Source: Arcticibacterium sp964021845 (GTDB lineage: Bacteria > Bacteroidota > Bacteroidia > Cytophagales > Spirosomataceae). From it: DNA of 64,000 bases. How positions within the stretch are numbered: position 1 is the stretch's first letter; each line of letters starts with the position of its first letter. A program made the translations under genes and the position numbers. Location: contig NZ_CAXHZC010000001.1 of the NCBI RefSeq assembly GCF_964021845.1, positions 248,001-312,000 on the forward strand, read 5' to 3'. A model generated the notes under the pieces. The model was not told the DNA's origin. It saw only the letters and a list, made by a program, of their open reading frames with translations, and ran no database searches. Below are positions 26,176 through 34,626 of this stretch, in pieces.

Positions 26176-26622
26176 CTAAATCACATTCCCTTCCTCTTGA
26201 GCTTTGGCATCCATGTTTCTTCCAATAAGTAAACCCACAAACATACCTAAACAGATACCCAAAGAGATTCCCATAGACCTTTCTAAACCCGAAAGGAACA
26301 CGATGCCAAAAAGCACACCAAAAGACATTCCTAAACCCATAGAAATACCGGTGTAATAGCCTTTTGAGATTAAAGAGAGATTCTCTTTCAGGAAGTTTTC
26401 AAAATCTTTTAGTGCTTTTTTTAAAAATTTGATGCTCTTCTCGTTTGTTAAATCCAAACTGGTGAGCTTGCTTTCTACCGATTGAATTTCTTCTTCTGAG
26501 AGTTCTCTATTATTTAACTCGGTTAGAATATGTATGAATTTGTTGTAAATCTTTATTTCGGACTTTTTGCTTGATTCGTTTCTTAAGTTTTCGAAAAAAC
26601 TTTTGGCTTCTTTTAATGTCAT
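26176..26622 (-). CDS. Small membrane protein with glycine-zipper helices, last gene of the ECF operon
   Basis: A 148-residue protein. Residues 1-85 are charged and helical (EAKSFFENLRNESSKKSEIK); then come two glycine-rich hydrophobic segments (GYYTGISMGLGMSFGVLFGIVFL and ISLGICLGMFVGLLIG) and a short cytoplasmic tail. The cytosolic helical half could bind the sigma factor, making it a candidate second anti-sigma-like component, but I recognise no named domain. It lies 79 bp after the 220-residue membrane protein. Confidence 0.7.
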   Translation of the reverse strand: MTLKEAKSFFENLRNESSKKSEIKIYNKFIHILTELNNRELSEEEIQSVESKLTSLDLTNEKSIKFLKKALKDFENFLKENLSLISKGYYTGISMGLGMSFGVLFGIVFLSGLERSMGISLGICLGMFVGLLIGRNMDAKAQEEGNVI

Positions 26623-26701
26623 GATTGTTTGTCTTTTTTAATGGTTAGTGGCTCATTACTCTAATTATTACACCTGAAGGGAAATTATTTTTTATAATTA
26701 G

Positions 26702-27364
26702 TTATTTTTCATCTCTTAAGCTTTCTAAATCGCCCAATAATTCGTCTAGTTTTTTCATAACTCTGCCGTAAACTATTTTAAAATCCCACTCATAAATTTT
26801 GTCGCCCAAATAAGCTAAGATGCCAATGATTAGAAGTATGGCCAGCACAGCCACAACAGGAATACCAAATATTAAAGACAGGTCTGGGAAGTCTGTTAAA
26901 ATCTTTGATAAAAGTCTCTCTCCTAAGAAAATACCCTCTGCATCTTTAAAATAAAACCCAAGTATCAGAGACAAAAATATAATGGGATAGATAAACCTTG
27001 ACATTTTTTTGTTGACGGATAATAGCTGTTGTATCCATTCATTGAAAGTTTTTAAATAGTGATAACTGCTCACACCTTTATCAATTTTTTGTAGTCCTTG
27101 TAGCAAACCTTTATTCACAAAAGCCATAGCATTAAGTACCACAAAAAAGATAGCACCCATTACTGGTATTCCCACAAAGTATGATAAGCCTAAGAAGATA
27201 AAAGAGAAGGCCACTATAGCAATCAAGTTTATCTTAAACATCCTTGTAAACTTGTCAATTATATGGATTGACTTTTGATTGTAAAGGTTATTTACCTTCG
27301 GTGCAATCAAGGCGTCGCTTTTCAAAAAGCCTTCTTTCCAAATATTTTCAATTGATTTTTCCAT
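26702..27364 (-). CDS. Membrane protein overlapping an ECF sigma gene (probable sigma regulator)
   Basis: A 220-residue protein with a soluble N-terminal stretch (about 1-40) and four transmembrane helices (AIVAFSFIFLGLSYFVG, VMGAIFFVVLNAMAFV, FIYPIIFLSLILGFYF, FGIPVVAVLAILLIIGILAYLG), ending in a cytoplasmic helix (FKIVYGRVMKKLDELLGDLESL). Its start overlaps the sigma gene end by 17 bases, so the two are translationally linked. It has no canonical zinc anti-sigma (HxxxCxxC) or FecR domain. A membrane anti-sigma role is inferred from position only. Confidence 0.75.
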   Translation of the reverse strand: MEKSIENIWKEGFLKSDALIAPKVNNLYNQKSIHIIDKFTRMFKINLIAIVAFSFIFLGLSYFVGIPVMGAIFFVVLNAMAFVNKGLLQGLQKIDKGVSSYHYLKTFNEWIQQLLSVNKKMSRFIYPIIFLSLILGFYFKDAEGIFLGERLLSKILTDFPDLSLIFGIPVVAVLAILLIIGILAYLGDKIYEWDFKIVYGRVMKKLDELLGDLESLRDEK

Positions 27365-27839
27365 CGAGTAGTTTTTTTAGTCTTGTTTTAATTCTTGCCA
27401 CGCGTACACCTACATTATTTGGGTTTGTTCCTATAATCTCCGCAATTTCCTGATAAGGTTTTTCTTCTAAGTAGAGCATTATAATAGCTCTATCTACTTC
27501 GGAAAGCTTCCGAATGGCAGCATAAAGTAGGTTTAGAGCTTCGTCTGAAAATGCATAATTGTCTTCCGTTTTTTCAGTAGGAAGTGAATCTGATAAAAAG
27601 TGTTGAATGTTATTTTTTTTCTTTTTTAGTAAGGTCAAGCATACGTTTAATGACACGCGATAAACCCATGTGCTCCATTCAGACTCTTCTCTGAAGTTGT
27701 CTTTGCTTCGCCAAATCTGCAGACATACCTCCTGATAATAATCTTCAAAGTCTTCCTGAGAGTTAGTATATGCTCTACAGAGTTTGATAATAATACCAGA
27801 AAAAGGCAGAATAGATATTTTATAAAAATCGCTGCTCAA
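27348..27839 (-). CDS. ECF-type RNA polymerase sigma-70 factor
   Basis: A 163-residue factor from a TTG start (MSSDFYKISIL). Region 2 is at about 20-80 (EDFEDYYQEVCLQIWRSKDNFR, STWVYRVSLNVCLTLL) and region 4 at about 110-160 (LSEVDRAIIMLYLEEKPYQEIAEIIGTNPNNVGVRVARIKTRLKKLL, with the helix-turn-helix). It heads a three-gene operon with two membrane proteins that may control it. The flanking DUF2911 genes point outwards on the other strand and are candidate targets. Confidence 0.93.
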   Translation of the reverse strand: MSSDFYKISILPFSGIIIKLCRAYTNSQEDFEDYYQEVCLQIWRSKDNFREESEWSTWVYRVSLNVCLTLLKKKKNNIQHFLSDSLPTEKTEDNYAFSDEALNLLYAAIRKLSEVDRAIIMLYLEEKPYQEIAEIIGTNPNNVGVRVARIKTRLKKLLDGKIN

Positions 27840-27988
27840 AAGTACTTTTTTGATTGGTTAGTGGCTATAATCTGAAATCATTACACATTTCTTTGAATTT
27901 ATTAAAAGAAAAGGTTTTTAGCTTGCTAAACCTGAACTAAATGCAGCCTGTGTACATTATGCTTGCGTAAACAATAAAAAAACATTCA

Positions 27989-28564
27989 ATGAAAAAACTA
28001 ACCTTTGTGCTTTTAGCACTTATCTCTTTTCAGCTTTCAGCTCAAGATTTCCCAAAGATGGATGCAAGCCCGCTAGACATGGCTTATTTTCCTAGTGCTT
28101 CTGCACATGACTTTTTGTTTGCCAAGACGGTAGATGAAAAAGCGGCAGCTATGACTCAAGTTAAAATCATGTATTCTCGTCCACAAGCTAAAGGTCGTGA
28201 GATTTTTGGTGGACTTGTGAAATTTGGTGAGCCATGGAGAATTGGAGCCAATGAAACTACAGAAGTGACTTTCTTGAAATCTGTTAAGATAGGCGAGACT
28301 GTACTTTTCCCAGGTACATATTCTATGTATATCATTCCAGAGAAAGATAGCTGGACACTCAAATTTCACCCAACGGTTAATGGCTGGGGAACGTATAATT
28401 TTGATTATTCAAAGGCTTTGGCAAGTTTGACAAGTAAGGTGTCAAAAACATCTGAAAATGTAGAAGCACTATCTATTGCGATGTACGAGGCTGCATCTGG
28501 AGCAGTTCATATTAAAATTGGCTGGGCAGATACCTTCGCTGAATTTCCTATTAATTTATTGTAA
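27989..28564 (+). CDS. DUF2911 exported protein (copy 2)
   Basis: A 191-residue protein clearly paralogous to the one at 25532: same signal peptide style (SFQLSAQ), same blocks VKIMYSRPQAKGREIFG, FGEPWRIGANETTEVTF, WTLKFHPTVNGWG and HIKIGWADTFAEFPI. It diverges from the ECF operon (149-bp gap), so its promoter region is shared with the sigma gene. Between the -72 motif and the gene, GGTTT and AAACC (27912-27931) can form a hairpin with a TTAG/GCTA core. A bidirectional terminator follows. Confidence 0.92.
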   Translation: MKKLTFVLLALISFQLSAQDFPKMDASPLDMAYFPSASAHDFLFAKTVDEKAAAMTQVKIMYSRPQAKGREIFGGLVKFGEPWRIGANETTEVTFLKSVKIGETVLFPGTYSMYIIPEKDSWTLKFHPTVNGWGTYNFDYSKALASLTSKVSKTSENVEALSIAMYEAASGAVHIKIGWADTFAEFPINLL

Positions 28565-28571
28565 GGTATTT

Positions 28572-28604
28572 AAAAGGCGGCCTGCGTTAATCAGACCGCC
28601 TTTT
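28572..28604. terminator. Bidirectional rho-independent terminator
   Basis: AAAAGGCGG and CCGCCTTTT form a perfect 9-bp stem with T residues on either strand, between the convergent DUF2911 and BASS transporter genes. Confidence 0.9.
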
Positions 28605-28606
28605 AT

Positions 28607-29473
28607 CTAAGCAGTTTTTCTTTTCCCCAACTTCCACATTAGAATTCCGCCGGTAACAAACATCCAGATGCTGTAAGCACCAGTAGGAATGCCTAATTCT
28701 ACATTATTTAGAATGGTGGTGGCTATCACGAATGCCAATGTTCCATTTTGAATACCACTTTCTACGGTAATAGAAATAGCACTTTTAAAATCAAGCTTGA
28801 AAATTTTGGCGGTCATAAATCCAAAGCCCATAGTAGCTAGATTTAAAAGCAAGGTCACTATTCCCACTCTTTTTAAAGCTTCGCCTAGCAGACTAAAGTT
28901 AGCTGCGATAACGGCAATGAAAATTATAATAAAAATGACAGTAGAGGCGGTACGCATAGGTTTTTCCATCCTGTTCGCAAAAGCCTCTTTGTACTTTCTA
29001 ATAGTCATGCCTATAGAAATAGGGATAACGGTAATCACCATTATTTGAAGTATGGTGTCCATTATGGGTAGTTTGATGGTTTGACCAGTGGAGGAACCAA
29101 AGTATTCCAAGGCATTGGAGAGAATAAAAGGTATGGTAAGAATGCTCACAAAACTAGCAATGGCTGTTAGGGTAACAGATAAGGCGATGTTTCCTTTACA
29201 CACTTGACTTATCAAATTACTAGTAGGGCCGCCAGGAGCTGAAGCCAAAATCATAATACCTACTGCCATGGTAGGGTCGAGGTCAAAAGAAATGGCTAAT
29301 AAGAAGCCAATGATGGGTAAGAAAATGAGTTGATTGGTAAGACCAATTAAAACAGCTTTTGGGTATTTAACTATTCGTCCGAAATCTGCTGGAATAAGGG
29401 TCATGCCCATGCCAAGCATGATTATGGCGAGAGATAATGGCAAAAAGACTTTGCTTAATAGGGTGGCTATCAT
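28607..29473 (-). CDS. Bile acid:sodium symporter (BASS) family transporter
   Basis: A 288-residue membrane protein with about nine or ten hydrophobic helices. The family signature is in LASAPGGPTSNLISQVCKGNIALSVTLTAIAS (crossover helix and Na+-site residues) and SAISITVESGIQNGTLAFVIATTIL. Bacterial BASS proteins import organic anions such as pantoate, keto acids or sulfonates with Na+; the substrate here is unknown. Codirectional with the DoxX/Crp pair but separated by a 97-bp gap. Confidence 0.9.
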   Translation of the reverse strand: MIATLLSKVFLPLSLAIIMLGMGMTLIPADFGRIVKYPKAVLIGLTNQLIFLPIIGFLLAISFDLDPTMAVGIMILASAPGGPTSNLISQVCKGNIALSVTLTAIASFVSILTIPFILSNALEYFGSSTGQTIKLPIMDTILQIMVITVIPISIGMTIRKYKEAFANRMEKPMRTASTVIFIIIFIAVIAANFSLLGEALKRVGIVTLLLNLATMGFGFMTAKIFKLDFKSAISITVESGIQNGTLAFVIATTILNNVELGIPTGAYSIWMFVTGGILMWKLGKRKTA

Positions 29474-29570
29474 GTTTTTTATTTAGAGTTTTCATTAGGG
29501 TATTAATTTTAAAGATATTGATAAATAGTGAAATAGATCCTATTGCTATTGAGTAATTCTGTCCTTCCCT

Positions 29571-30029
29571 CTATAGGATATCTTTAACAGCCGAAAAGTA
29601 AACCCAGATTATAAATAACATTTGTAGTGGCACTCTAAACCAAAGATAGGAAAGGCCTTTTCCATCAAGTAGTCCTGTCTGGTAGTTTAAACCATCCATA
29701 GACGCCTTGATGTTTGCTGGTAGAATTAGTAGGAAAAAAATGATAAGAAGTATTCCAGCTATGTAACTGTACTTTGGTAAGAGCAGAGCTATTGCAAAAG
29801 CAATCTCTATTATTCCTGTGGCCTGAACTATTAAGACTTTATATGGAATATTGTCGGGAATCATCCTTGCCATTCCATTTACAAACATAAAATGTCCTAA
29901 AGCCGTAAAGAGTAACATGATAGCCATGCTTACTCTGCCAGCCAATTGGTAATTAGTTGAACCATTTATCCAATATAGGATTACATGGCAAAGAATAAAA
30001 GAACCTAGTAAGACAATTAGGGGTTTCAT
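29571..30029 (-). CDS. DoxX-like small membrane protein
   Basis: A 152-residue protein with four hydrophobic helices and the DoxX-family arrangement (RVSMAIMLLFTALGHFMFVNGMARMIPD, ATGIIEIAFAIALLLPKYSYIAG, LILPANIKASMDG). The family has been linked loosely to quinone-related or oxidative-stress membrane functions; no catalytic residues are evident. It follows the Crp-like regulator by 46 bp and is probably regulated by it. Confidence 0.8.
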   Translation of the reverse strand: MKPLIVLLGSFILCHVILYWINGSTNYQLAGRVSMAIMLLFTALGHFMFVNGMARMIPDNIPYKVLIVQATGIIEIAFAIALLLPKYSYIAGILLIIFFLLILPANIKASMDGLNYQTGLLDGKGLSYLWFRVPLQMLFIIWVYFSAVKDIL

Positions 30030-30075
30030 TTATGCAAAAGTCCGATATTCACTTAACTAGGGCAATGAACCTAAG

Positions 30076-30642
30076 TTAAGAAATTCGTTTCCTAATACGA
30101 CTCAATGCTTGAGGAGTAATGCCTATATATGAGGCTATGTATTGCAGTGGTATTTTTTGAATTAACTCTGGTCGTTCGGTAAATAAATTAAGATAACGTT
30201 CTTCAGCACTGTAGTTTAAAAGTGCTAGTTCTCTTTTTGCTTTCTTTAAATATTCTTGCTCACTAGCTTTTCTCCCAATGGTATTGCCAGATTTGGTGTT
30301 ACTGTAAATATCTTGGAGATCAGAATAGCTTAAACGCCATAGTACGGTCTCAGAGATAGTTTCCACGGCGTACATACAGGGCATCTGAGTTAAAAAAGAG
30401 TCATAAGCACAACTGAAAGAATTTTCAAAAACGAAACAGAATGTTTTCTCCATGTCTTGTTTAGGAACAAAGTATCTCATTACTCCGCTTTCTACAAATG
30501 ACAAGTAGCCTTCAGTTTCTCCAGCCTCTAAAATTTTTGTCTTTTTGGGTATTTCTACACGCTTTAGTTTAGAAGAAAAATAGGCCCAATCTTCATCAGA
30601 TATATCTGTGATTTGTTTAAAAATGTGATGAATGCGTTCCAA
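30076..30642 (-). CDS. Crp/Fnr-family transcriptional regulator
   Basis: A 188-residue protein with a cyclic-nucleotide-binding-like beta-roll (about 20-115: KKTKILEAGETEGYLSFVESGVMRYFV) and a C-terminal winged helix (IPLQYIASYIGITPQALSRIRKRI). The typical cAMP-binding RxA/S residues and Fe-S cysteines are not apparent, so the effector is unknown; this class in Bacteroidota often acts as a stress switch. It probably forms an operon with the DoxX-like gene. Confidence 0.92.
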   Translation of the reverse strand: MERIHHIFKQITDISDEDWAYFSSKLKRVEIPKKTKILEAGETEGYLSFVESGVMRYFVPKQDMEKTFCFVFENSFSCAYDSFLTQMPCMYAVETISETVLWRLSYSDLQDIYSNTKSGNTIGRKASEQEYLKKAKRELALLNYSAEERYLNLFTERPELIQKIPLQYIASYIGITPQALSRIRKRIS

Positions 30643-30730
30643 ATTTTTAGTTTTCTTGATTTATCAAAAATAAAAAAATAGTCCGCTCAGTATAAACCAA
30701 ACGGACTAAATATTAGGAACTACGGGAAGT

Positions 30731-32257
30731 TTAGCTCTTTCTTAGATGATAAACATCTTTTCTTCTGTCTTTTAAGTTTCTTACCGCACCAAATTGATTA
30801 AGCTCACGCAGCATATCAATGTCTACATCTGCCAATACTATCATCTCTGTATTTGGTGTAGCCTCTGCCTTAATTCCGTTTGCAGGGAAAGCAAAATCAC
30901 AAGGCGTAAATACCATAGATTGAGCGTATTGTATATCCATGTTATGTACTTTTGGTAGGTTTCCTACACTACCAGCTATGGCCACGTAGCATTCGTTTTC
31001 AATAGCTCTAGCCTGAGAACAATAACGTACTCTGGAGTAACCGTTTTGAGTATCTGTTAAAAACGGAACAAAGAGTATGTCCATGCCGTCGTCAGCAAGA
31101 AGTCTGCTTAATTCAGGGAATTCGGAATCATAACAAATCAAAACACCTATTTTGCCACAGTCTGTGTCAAAAGTTTTTAAGCCAGAACCGCCTTGCATAC
31201 CCCAAACTTTAGCCTCATCTGGCGTAACATGGATTTTCTCATAACGCTCCACAGAACCATCTCTTCGGCATAAATAGCCTACATTAAAAAGCTGCTCACC
31301 TTTCATTTCAGGCATGCTACCTGTAATAATGTTAATATTATAAGAGATAGATAGTTCAGAGAACTTTTTTACAATCTCTTCGGTGTATTTAGCAAGTTCC
31401 CGAATAGCGTTTGGCTCCGACATATGGTTATTCTTTGCCATTAGCGGAGCATTGAAAAACTCAGGGAATAGTGCGAAGTCGGCTCTATACCCAGATACTG
31501 CATCCACAAAGTACTCTACTTGCTCCAGTAACTCATCAAGGTCATTGTATGGCCTCATTTGCCACTGTATAAGACCTATGCGTACCACTTTCTTTTTGGT
31601 AGCAGCCTTTCTTGAAGGTTTTTCGTAGTAAATATTATCCCACTCTAAAAGTACAGCAAACTCGTTAGAAGCTTCATCGCCTTCTAAATATCCTCTCAGA
31701 ATCTTAGCTGCATGAAAATCGTTTGAAATTTGAAAGTTTAAAACGGGGTCATGTATTTCTTTACGCTTTACTTTCTCTATATATTTAAGCGGAGTAAGTT
31801 CTGCGGCATATTTGTGATAGTTAGGAATTCTACCACCAAAGGCTATCCCTTTTAAGTTTAACTTTTCACAAAGCTCCTTTCTATAATCATAAAGTCTACG
31901 GCCAAGACGCAAACCTCTAAATTCTGGCTTGATGAAAACATCAATTCCGTAAAGCATGTCGCCTTCATCTGTATGGGAATCAAAGGTGTAGTCTTTTGTG
32001 ATTTCTCGGTAGGTATGATTATCAGAAACTATTTCATAATCTACAATAATGGATAACGCACAACCTGCTAACTGCCCGTTTATTTTCATCACCACTTGCC
32101 CTTCAGGAAACTTCGTTATAAGGGACTTTATATGATGCTTTTTCCAATATGCATCAGGCATAGAGTTATATGACGTTATCATGGCAGCTTTAAGCTCCTC
32201 ATAATCATCAATAGTTAAGTATTTTAACTCTATGTTATCTATTTCTTGTTTGCTCAT
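30731..32257 (-). CDS. GNAT acetyltransferase - carbon-nitrogen hydrolase fusion
   Basis: A 508-residue two-domain protein. Residues 8-215 form a GNAT domain (motif A PEFRGLRLGRRL, 111-122). Residues 224-505 form a nitrilase-superfamily amidase with the complete triad: Glu266 (LFPEFFNAP), Lys341 (RYEKIHVTPDE) and Cys375 (GVLICYDSEFPE). This architecture is a known fusion in many bacteria; the natural amide substrate is not established to my knowledge. No signal peptide, so cytoplasmic. The gene stands alone between the Crp gene and a long leader region. Confidence 0.94.
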   Translation of the reverse strand: MSKQEIDNIELKYLTIDDYEELKAAMITSYNSMPDAYWKKHHIKSLITKFPEGQVVMKINGQLAGCALSIIVDYEIVSDNHTYREITKDYTFDSHTDEGDMLYGIDVFIKPEFRGLRLGRRLYDYRKELCEKLNLKGIAFGGRIPNYHKYAAELTPLKYIEKVKRKEIHDPVLNFQISNDFHAAKILRGYLEGDEASNEFAVLLEWDNIYYEKPSRKAATKKKVVRIGLIQWQMRPYNDLDELLEQVEYFVDAVSGYRADFALFPEFFNAPLMAKNNHMSEPNAIRELAKYTEEIVKKFSELSISYNINIITGSMPEMKGEQLFNVGYLCRRDGSVERYEKIHVTPDEAKVWGMQGGSGLKTFDTDCGKIGVLICYDSEFPELSRLLADDGMDILFVPFLTDTQNGYSRVRYCSQARAIENECYVAIAGSVGNLPKVHNMDIQYAQSMVFTPCDFAFPANGIKAEATPNTEMIVLADVDIDMLRELNQFGAVRNLKDRRKDVYHLRKS

Positions 32258-32607
32258 TATTAATTAGATGGAAGTATGTTTTTTGTTATCACGGCAGCCA
32301 AATGTATGCTAATTTCTTAGTTTAAGGTACTTGGCTTTTGCAATTTGGGTTCAAATGTATGCTGATTTCTCATTAGAAAAAGCTGTAAAAGCCAAATTAA
32401 TTTTGACTCAAAAGGAATTAGTATTTTAAACGTAAATGTTATTGATTCTATTGATTTGTAGTCCTTTAACACTGTTTTTTGTTTTGACAAAGATTAAGTC
32501 TTTAGGCAAGTCCTCATTTTAATTCATGAACTCAAGGCATATTTTATATTTTTGAAAGTAGAATAAGCCTTAATAGAACTATAAATGTTCGTCAAACCCT
32601 ATACATT
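32258..32607. other. 350-bp intergenic region with a direct repeat
   Basis: No gene seen. CAAATGTATGCTAATTTCT (32299-32317) is repeated as CAAATGTATGCTGATTTCT (32352-32370), one mismatch in 19 bases and 53 bp apart start to start. They lie just upstream of the minus-strand fusion gene (ending at 32257) and could be a duplicated promoter or regulator site. A TAnnTTTG element for the pectinesterase is listed separately. Confidence 0.55.
32547..32554 (+). promoter_or_regulatory. Possible -7 promoter element (TATTTTTG) of the pectinesterase gene
   Basis: TATTTTTG matches TAnnTTTG and ends 53 bases before the ATG at 32608. No TTG is obvious at the -33 position, so this is a weak call. Confidence 0.35.
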
Positions 32608-33585
32608 ATGTGTCAAAAAGTATTCAAACTCTTTCTCCTATTTATTTTTAGTACGGCCAGTCTGCAGGCCCAACCCTTAAAAGTGCAGCATGACTTAACC
32701 GTGGCAAAAGATGGCTCAGGAGATTTTCAGTACATTCAAGATGCTATAAACGCCGTTCGAGTTTATTTACCAAAACCTATTACTATAAAAATAAAAAATG
32801 GTGTTTATATAGAAAAAATAGAGGTGTACAGCACATTGACAAACATTACATTTCTTGGCGAATCCGCCGATAGCACTATTATCAGTTATGATGATTATTC
32901 GGGCAAAGGGAAGTTGGAAACCTTTGATTCCTATACGGTCAAAGTAATGGGCAACGATATACGTTTTGAAAATTTAACCATACAAAATACAGCAGGAAGA
33001 GTAGGACAGGGCGTGGCTTTGCATGTAGAAGGAGATAGATGTGTTTTTAAGAAATGTAAGCTCCTAGGTAATCAAGACACCATTTTTGCCTCTGGCGAAA
33101 ACTCAAGACAGTATTTTTCTGAATGCTATATAGAAGGTACTGTAGATTTTATTTTTGGCTCAGCTACGGCATTTTTTGAAAACTGTCGAATCCATTGTAA
33201 ATCTAACAGTTTTATTACAGCGGCATCTACACCTAGGTGGGTGAAATACGGTTATGTGTTTAAGGATTGTAAAATTACCGCTGCCGAAGGTATTGACAAA
33301 GTATATTTAGGAAGGCCATGGCGAGATTATGCTAAAACGGTTTTTATTCATTGTGATTTAAATGCCCCTATATTGGCCAAAGGCTGGGATAACTGGTCAA
33401 GACCTGAAGTAGAAAAGACTACGCTTTATGCCGAGTACGGCAATGTAGGGCAAGGTGCAAATACCAAAGGAAGAGTGGCTTGGTCTCATCAGTTAAGTCA
33501 GGAACAAGCAAAACTTTATACCAAAGAGAATGTGTTGGCTGGGCAGCTAAATTTAGAAGCTTCTAATTCTTGGTTTGCCAAGTAA
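32608..33585 (+). CDS. Pectinesterase (carbohydrate esterase family 8)
   Basis: A 325-residue exported enzyme (signal peptide ending SLQAQ). It is a right-handed beta-helix with the CE8 signatures: DGSGDFQYIQDAINAV near the N-terminus, GNQDT (Asp157), the region-II motif YIEGTVDFIFG (Asp180) and LGRPWRDYAKTVF (Arg236). It removes methyl esters from pectin, giving polygalacturonate for enzymes such as the GH28 at 47982. No lipobox, so periplasmic or secreted. Confidence 0.95.
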   Translation: MCQKVFKLFLLFIFSTASLQAQPLKVQHDLTVAKDGSGDFQYIQDAINAVRVYLPKPITIKIKNGVYIEKIEVYSTLTNITFLGESADSTIISYDDYSGKGKLETFDSYTVKVMGNDIRFENLTIQNTAGRVGQGVALHVEGDRCVFKKCKLLGNQDTIFASGENSRQYFSECYIEGTVDFIFGSATAFFENCRIHCKSNSFITAASTPRWVKYGYVFKDCKITAAEGIDKVYLGRPWRDYAKTVFIHCDLNAPILAKGWDNWSRPEVEKTTLYAEYGNVGQGANTKGRVAWSHQLSQEQAKLYTKENVLAGQLNLEASNSWFAK

Positions 33586-33765
33586 CTCCTGATTAATTTA
33601 CCAAGTTGCCGTCTTAGTTCTAGTATTTTTTTTGTAATGTATCTTGTATTTTGACCTATTGGTAGAAGAATTTAGGGCCTTGGTAGAATGCTTATAATCA
33701 GTCTTAAACCTTTAGGACTTTTGCATGTCAAAGTAGTAATTCAATAAAAAAAACAAATTACTATT

Positions 33766-34095
33766 ATGAAAAAGTTATTAGCAGCCATTATCGTTCTTTT
33801 GGGATTCAGTTTTCAATCAAATGCAGCAGAACATCCTTGGTTAGAAGTTAGACACGTCATTCATACTTACCAAGTAGATGCCGGAAAGTTTCAACAGATT
33901 TCTAAGGAAGAGCAGGCCAAGTTTTACTCGGCAGCCAACATGATGAAAGGAGAACTTTCAAAGCACACAGATTTCATTTCTAAAGCTAGAGTTAAAGAAA
34001 TAGATGCGACCATCAATGTGTTCCGTTTTATTTGGGAAAGTAAGCCTGAGTTTATTGAGATTGACCTGGGCGTAAAAGCTCCTGAACTTATTTAA
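33766..34095 (+). CDS. Small exported hypothetical protein
   Basis: A 109-residue protein with a signal peptide (LGFSFQSNAA, cleavage near residue 20). The mature 88 residues are mainly helical (WLEVRHVIHTYQVDAGKFQQ, AKFYSAANMMKGELSKHTDF) with no cysteine and no recognised domain. Flanked by a terminator, it appears monocistronic. Confidence 0.7.
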   Translation: MKKLLAAIIVLLGFSFQSNAAEHPWLEVRHVIHTYQVDAGKFQQISKEEQAKFYSAANMMKGELSKHTDFISKARVKEIDATINVFRFIWESKPEFIEIDLGVKAPELI

Positions 34096-34114
34096 TTGAC
34101 GTTTTTATTTAGTT

Positions 34115-34144
34115 AGCCAGTGCAGAAATGTGCTGGCTTTTTTT
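34115..34144 (+). terminator. Rho-independent terminator
   Basis: AGCCAG and CTGGCT, extended by GCA/TGT pairing near the loop, are followed by a run of T residues after the small exported protein gene. Confidence 0.82.
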
Positions 34145-34198
34145 GTATACAACCATTTCTAGGCTGTCTTCGTTTAAGTAGTAAGATTGAAGAATAAT

Positions 34199-34612
34199 AT
34201 GAAAACAATACTTATAATGATGATGGCTCTTTTAGGAGCTTGTACTAACAGCGTTGAACCTAAAGAGCTTATTGGTAAATGGGATAACTCTTATGAAATA
34301 AGAACAAAAGAGGAATCTGGCGAATGGACAGAATGGACAACAATAAATACCTTTGCTGCCCTTCCATCTTTAGAATTTACCAATAATGGCAAAATACTTT
34401 GGGACGGAAAACCTTCAGAGGCCTGCTGCACTTTTAATGCGTTTGAATTGAAAGGAGATACTTTAAAACTAAGTGAACTGGTAGTAAAGGAAGAATGCGA
34501 ATTAGTCAATTGTGCTCTTTGTGATACTTGGACAATTGTTGCACTTACGGATAAGCAGCTCGAACTAAATATTTGCGACAACTCCATGGTAAGATATAAC
34601 AAAGCCAAGTGA
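34199..34612 (+). CDS. Cys-rich lipoprotein, lipocalin-like (tandem copy 1)
   Basis: The ATG at 34199 gives MKTILIMMMALLGAC with a lipobox (LGAC); a TTG 12 bases upstream is in frame. The mature 120 residues open with ELIGKWDNSYEIR, a lipocalin-like GxW strand, followed by CCTF, the block CELVNCALCDTWTIV and a final strand LELNICDN. The paired cysteines CC and CxxxNCxxC are shared with the copy 14 bp downstream and could form disulfides or bind a metal. Function unknown. Confidence 0.78.
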   Translation: MKTILIMMMALLGACTNSVEPKELIGKWDNSYEIRTKEESGEWTEWTTINTFAALPSLEFTNNGKILWDGKPSEACCTFNAFELKGDTLKLSELVVKEECELVNCALCDTWTIVALTDKQLELNICDNSMVRYNKAK

Positions 34613-34626
34613 AACTTTGAATTAAG

